Below, in pieces: positions 63,968 to 64,000 of a stretch of DNA of 64,000 nucleotides; position 1 is the first letter of the stretch, and every line of letters begins with the position of its first letter. The translations under genes and the position numbers were made by a program. The DNA comes from Chromatiales bacterium (GTDB taxonomy: Bacteria > Pseudomonadota > Gammaproteobacteria > Chromatiales > Chromatiaceae), in NCBI GenBank assembly GCA_028280505.1, contig JANQLO010000085.1, positions 124,001-188,000 on the forward strand, written 5' to 3'. The notes beneath the pieces were generated by a model. The model saw only the letters and a list, made by a program, of their open reading frames with translations. It was not told the DNA's origin and made no database searches.

Positions 63968-64000
63968 CTAGTTCGATTTCAACGCGGCTTCCATCAGGTC
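63968..64000 (-). CDS. dctP: Last ten codons of the TRAP binding protein (truncated by window edge)
   Basis: On the - strand the window ends inside an open frame reading DLMEAALKSN and a TAG stop. The position, directly upstream of dctQ-dctM on the same strand, is where the periplasmic substrate-binding DctP is normally encoded, and a charged helical end fits that family. Ten residues cannot prove identity, so the call rests on gene order. Confidence 0.45.
   Translation of the reverse strand, partial: DLMEAALKSN

Overview
The window reads as chromosome from a GC-rich gammaproteobacterium. minCDE order, MetR/MetE, DusA, FeoABC and codon style all fit. A DsrC-family protein beside a SulP anion transporter, plus a DsrE-fold periplasmic protein next to ApbE, hint at a sulfur-oxidising lineage (Chromatiales-like); that placement is inference. 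No tRNA, rRNA, CRISPR array, transposase or integrase was found.

Layout. 1-11.1 kb: a tightly packed glycogen operon on + (glk end, glgC, GH57 enzyme, malQ, glgB, glgA, glgP). 11.1-14.9 kb: ChaN/PDZ protein, M1-type peptidase and CIA30 protein. 15.1-18.0 kb: feoABC on -. 18.4-25.3 kb: a large PAS/GGDEF/EAL protein, a Kef-type antiporter and a RhlE helicase. 25.5-26.8 kb: a PEP-CTERM gene with a sigma-54-like promoter, and a GGDEF gene remnant. 26.8-29.2 kb: SulP transporter, DsrC-like protein lacking the terminal cysteine, and a small DUF3330 protein. 29.2-31.3 kb: GntR regulator divergent from an AcuI-type reductase, with a perfect 12-bp inverted repeat over the promoter. 31.4-36.6 kb: TetR, RND adaptor and RND pump. 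36.7-38.7 kb: alanine racemase and a patatin phospholipase. 38.8-42.9 kb: PrsT-like TPR protein and a second PEP-CTERM protein, also with a sigma-54-like promoter. 43.1-46.2 kb: minCDE preceded by two related methionine-rich, membrane-anchored coiled-coil proteins. 46.3-49.6 kb: histidine kinase and REC/PAS/GGDEF/EAL pair. 50.3-52.3 kb: small membrane protein, DsrE-like protein, ApbE. 52.3-55.0 kb: periplasmic binding protein and diguanylate cyclase. 55.2-58.5 kb: metR/metE. 58.6-60.6 kb: a TumE-type toxin/winged-helix pair lying between two copies of the dusA 5' end. 60.7-64 kb: secreted pentapeptide-repeat protein and a TRAP transporter (dctM, dctQ, end of dctP).

Themes. Glycogen storage is complete from ADP-glucose synthesis to breakdown. 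Three full-length c-di-GMP proteins plus one remnant imply heavy surface or biofilm signalling. That fits two exosortase-type surface proteins sharing a promoter type; the exosortase itself lies outside the window. The most unusual locus is the roughly 0.98-kb segment bounded by 30-bp dusA-derived direct repeats, which looks like a reduced dusA-targeting island now holding only a toxin-antitoxin-like pair. The Met-rich protein pair upstream of minCDE is the best candidate for an undescribed function.
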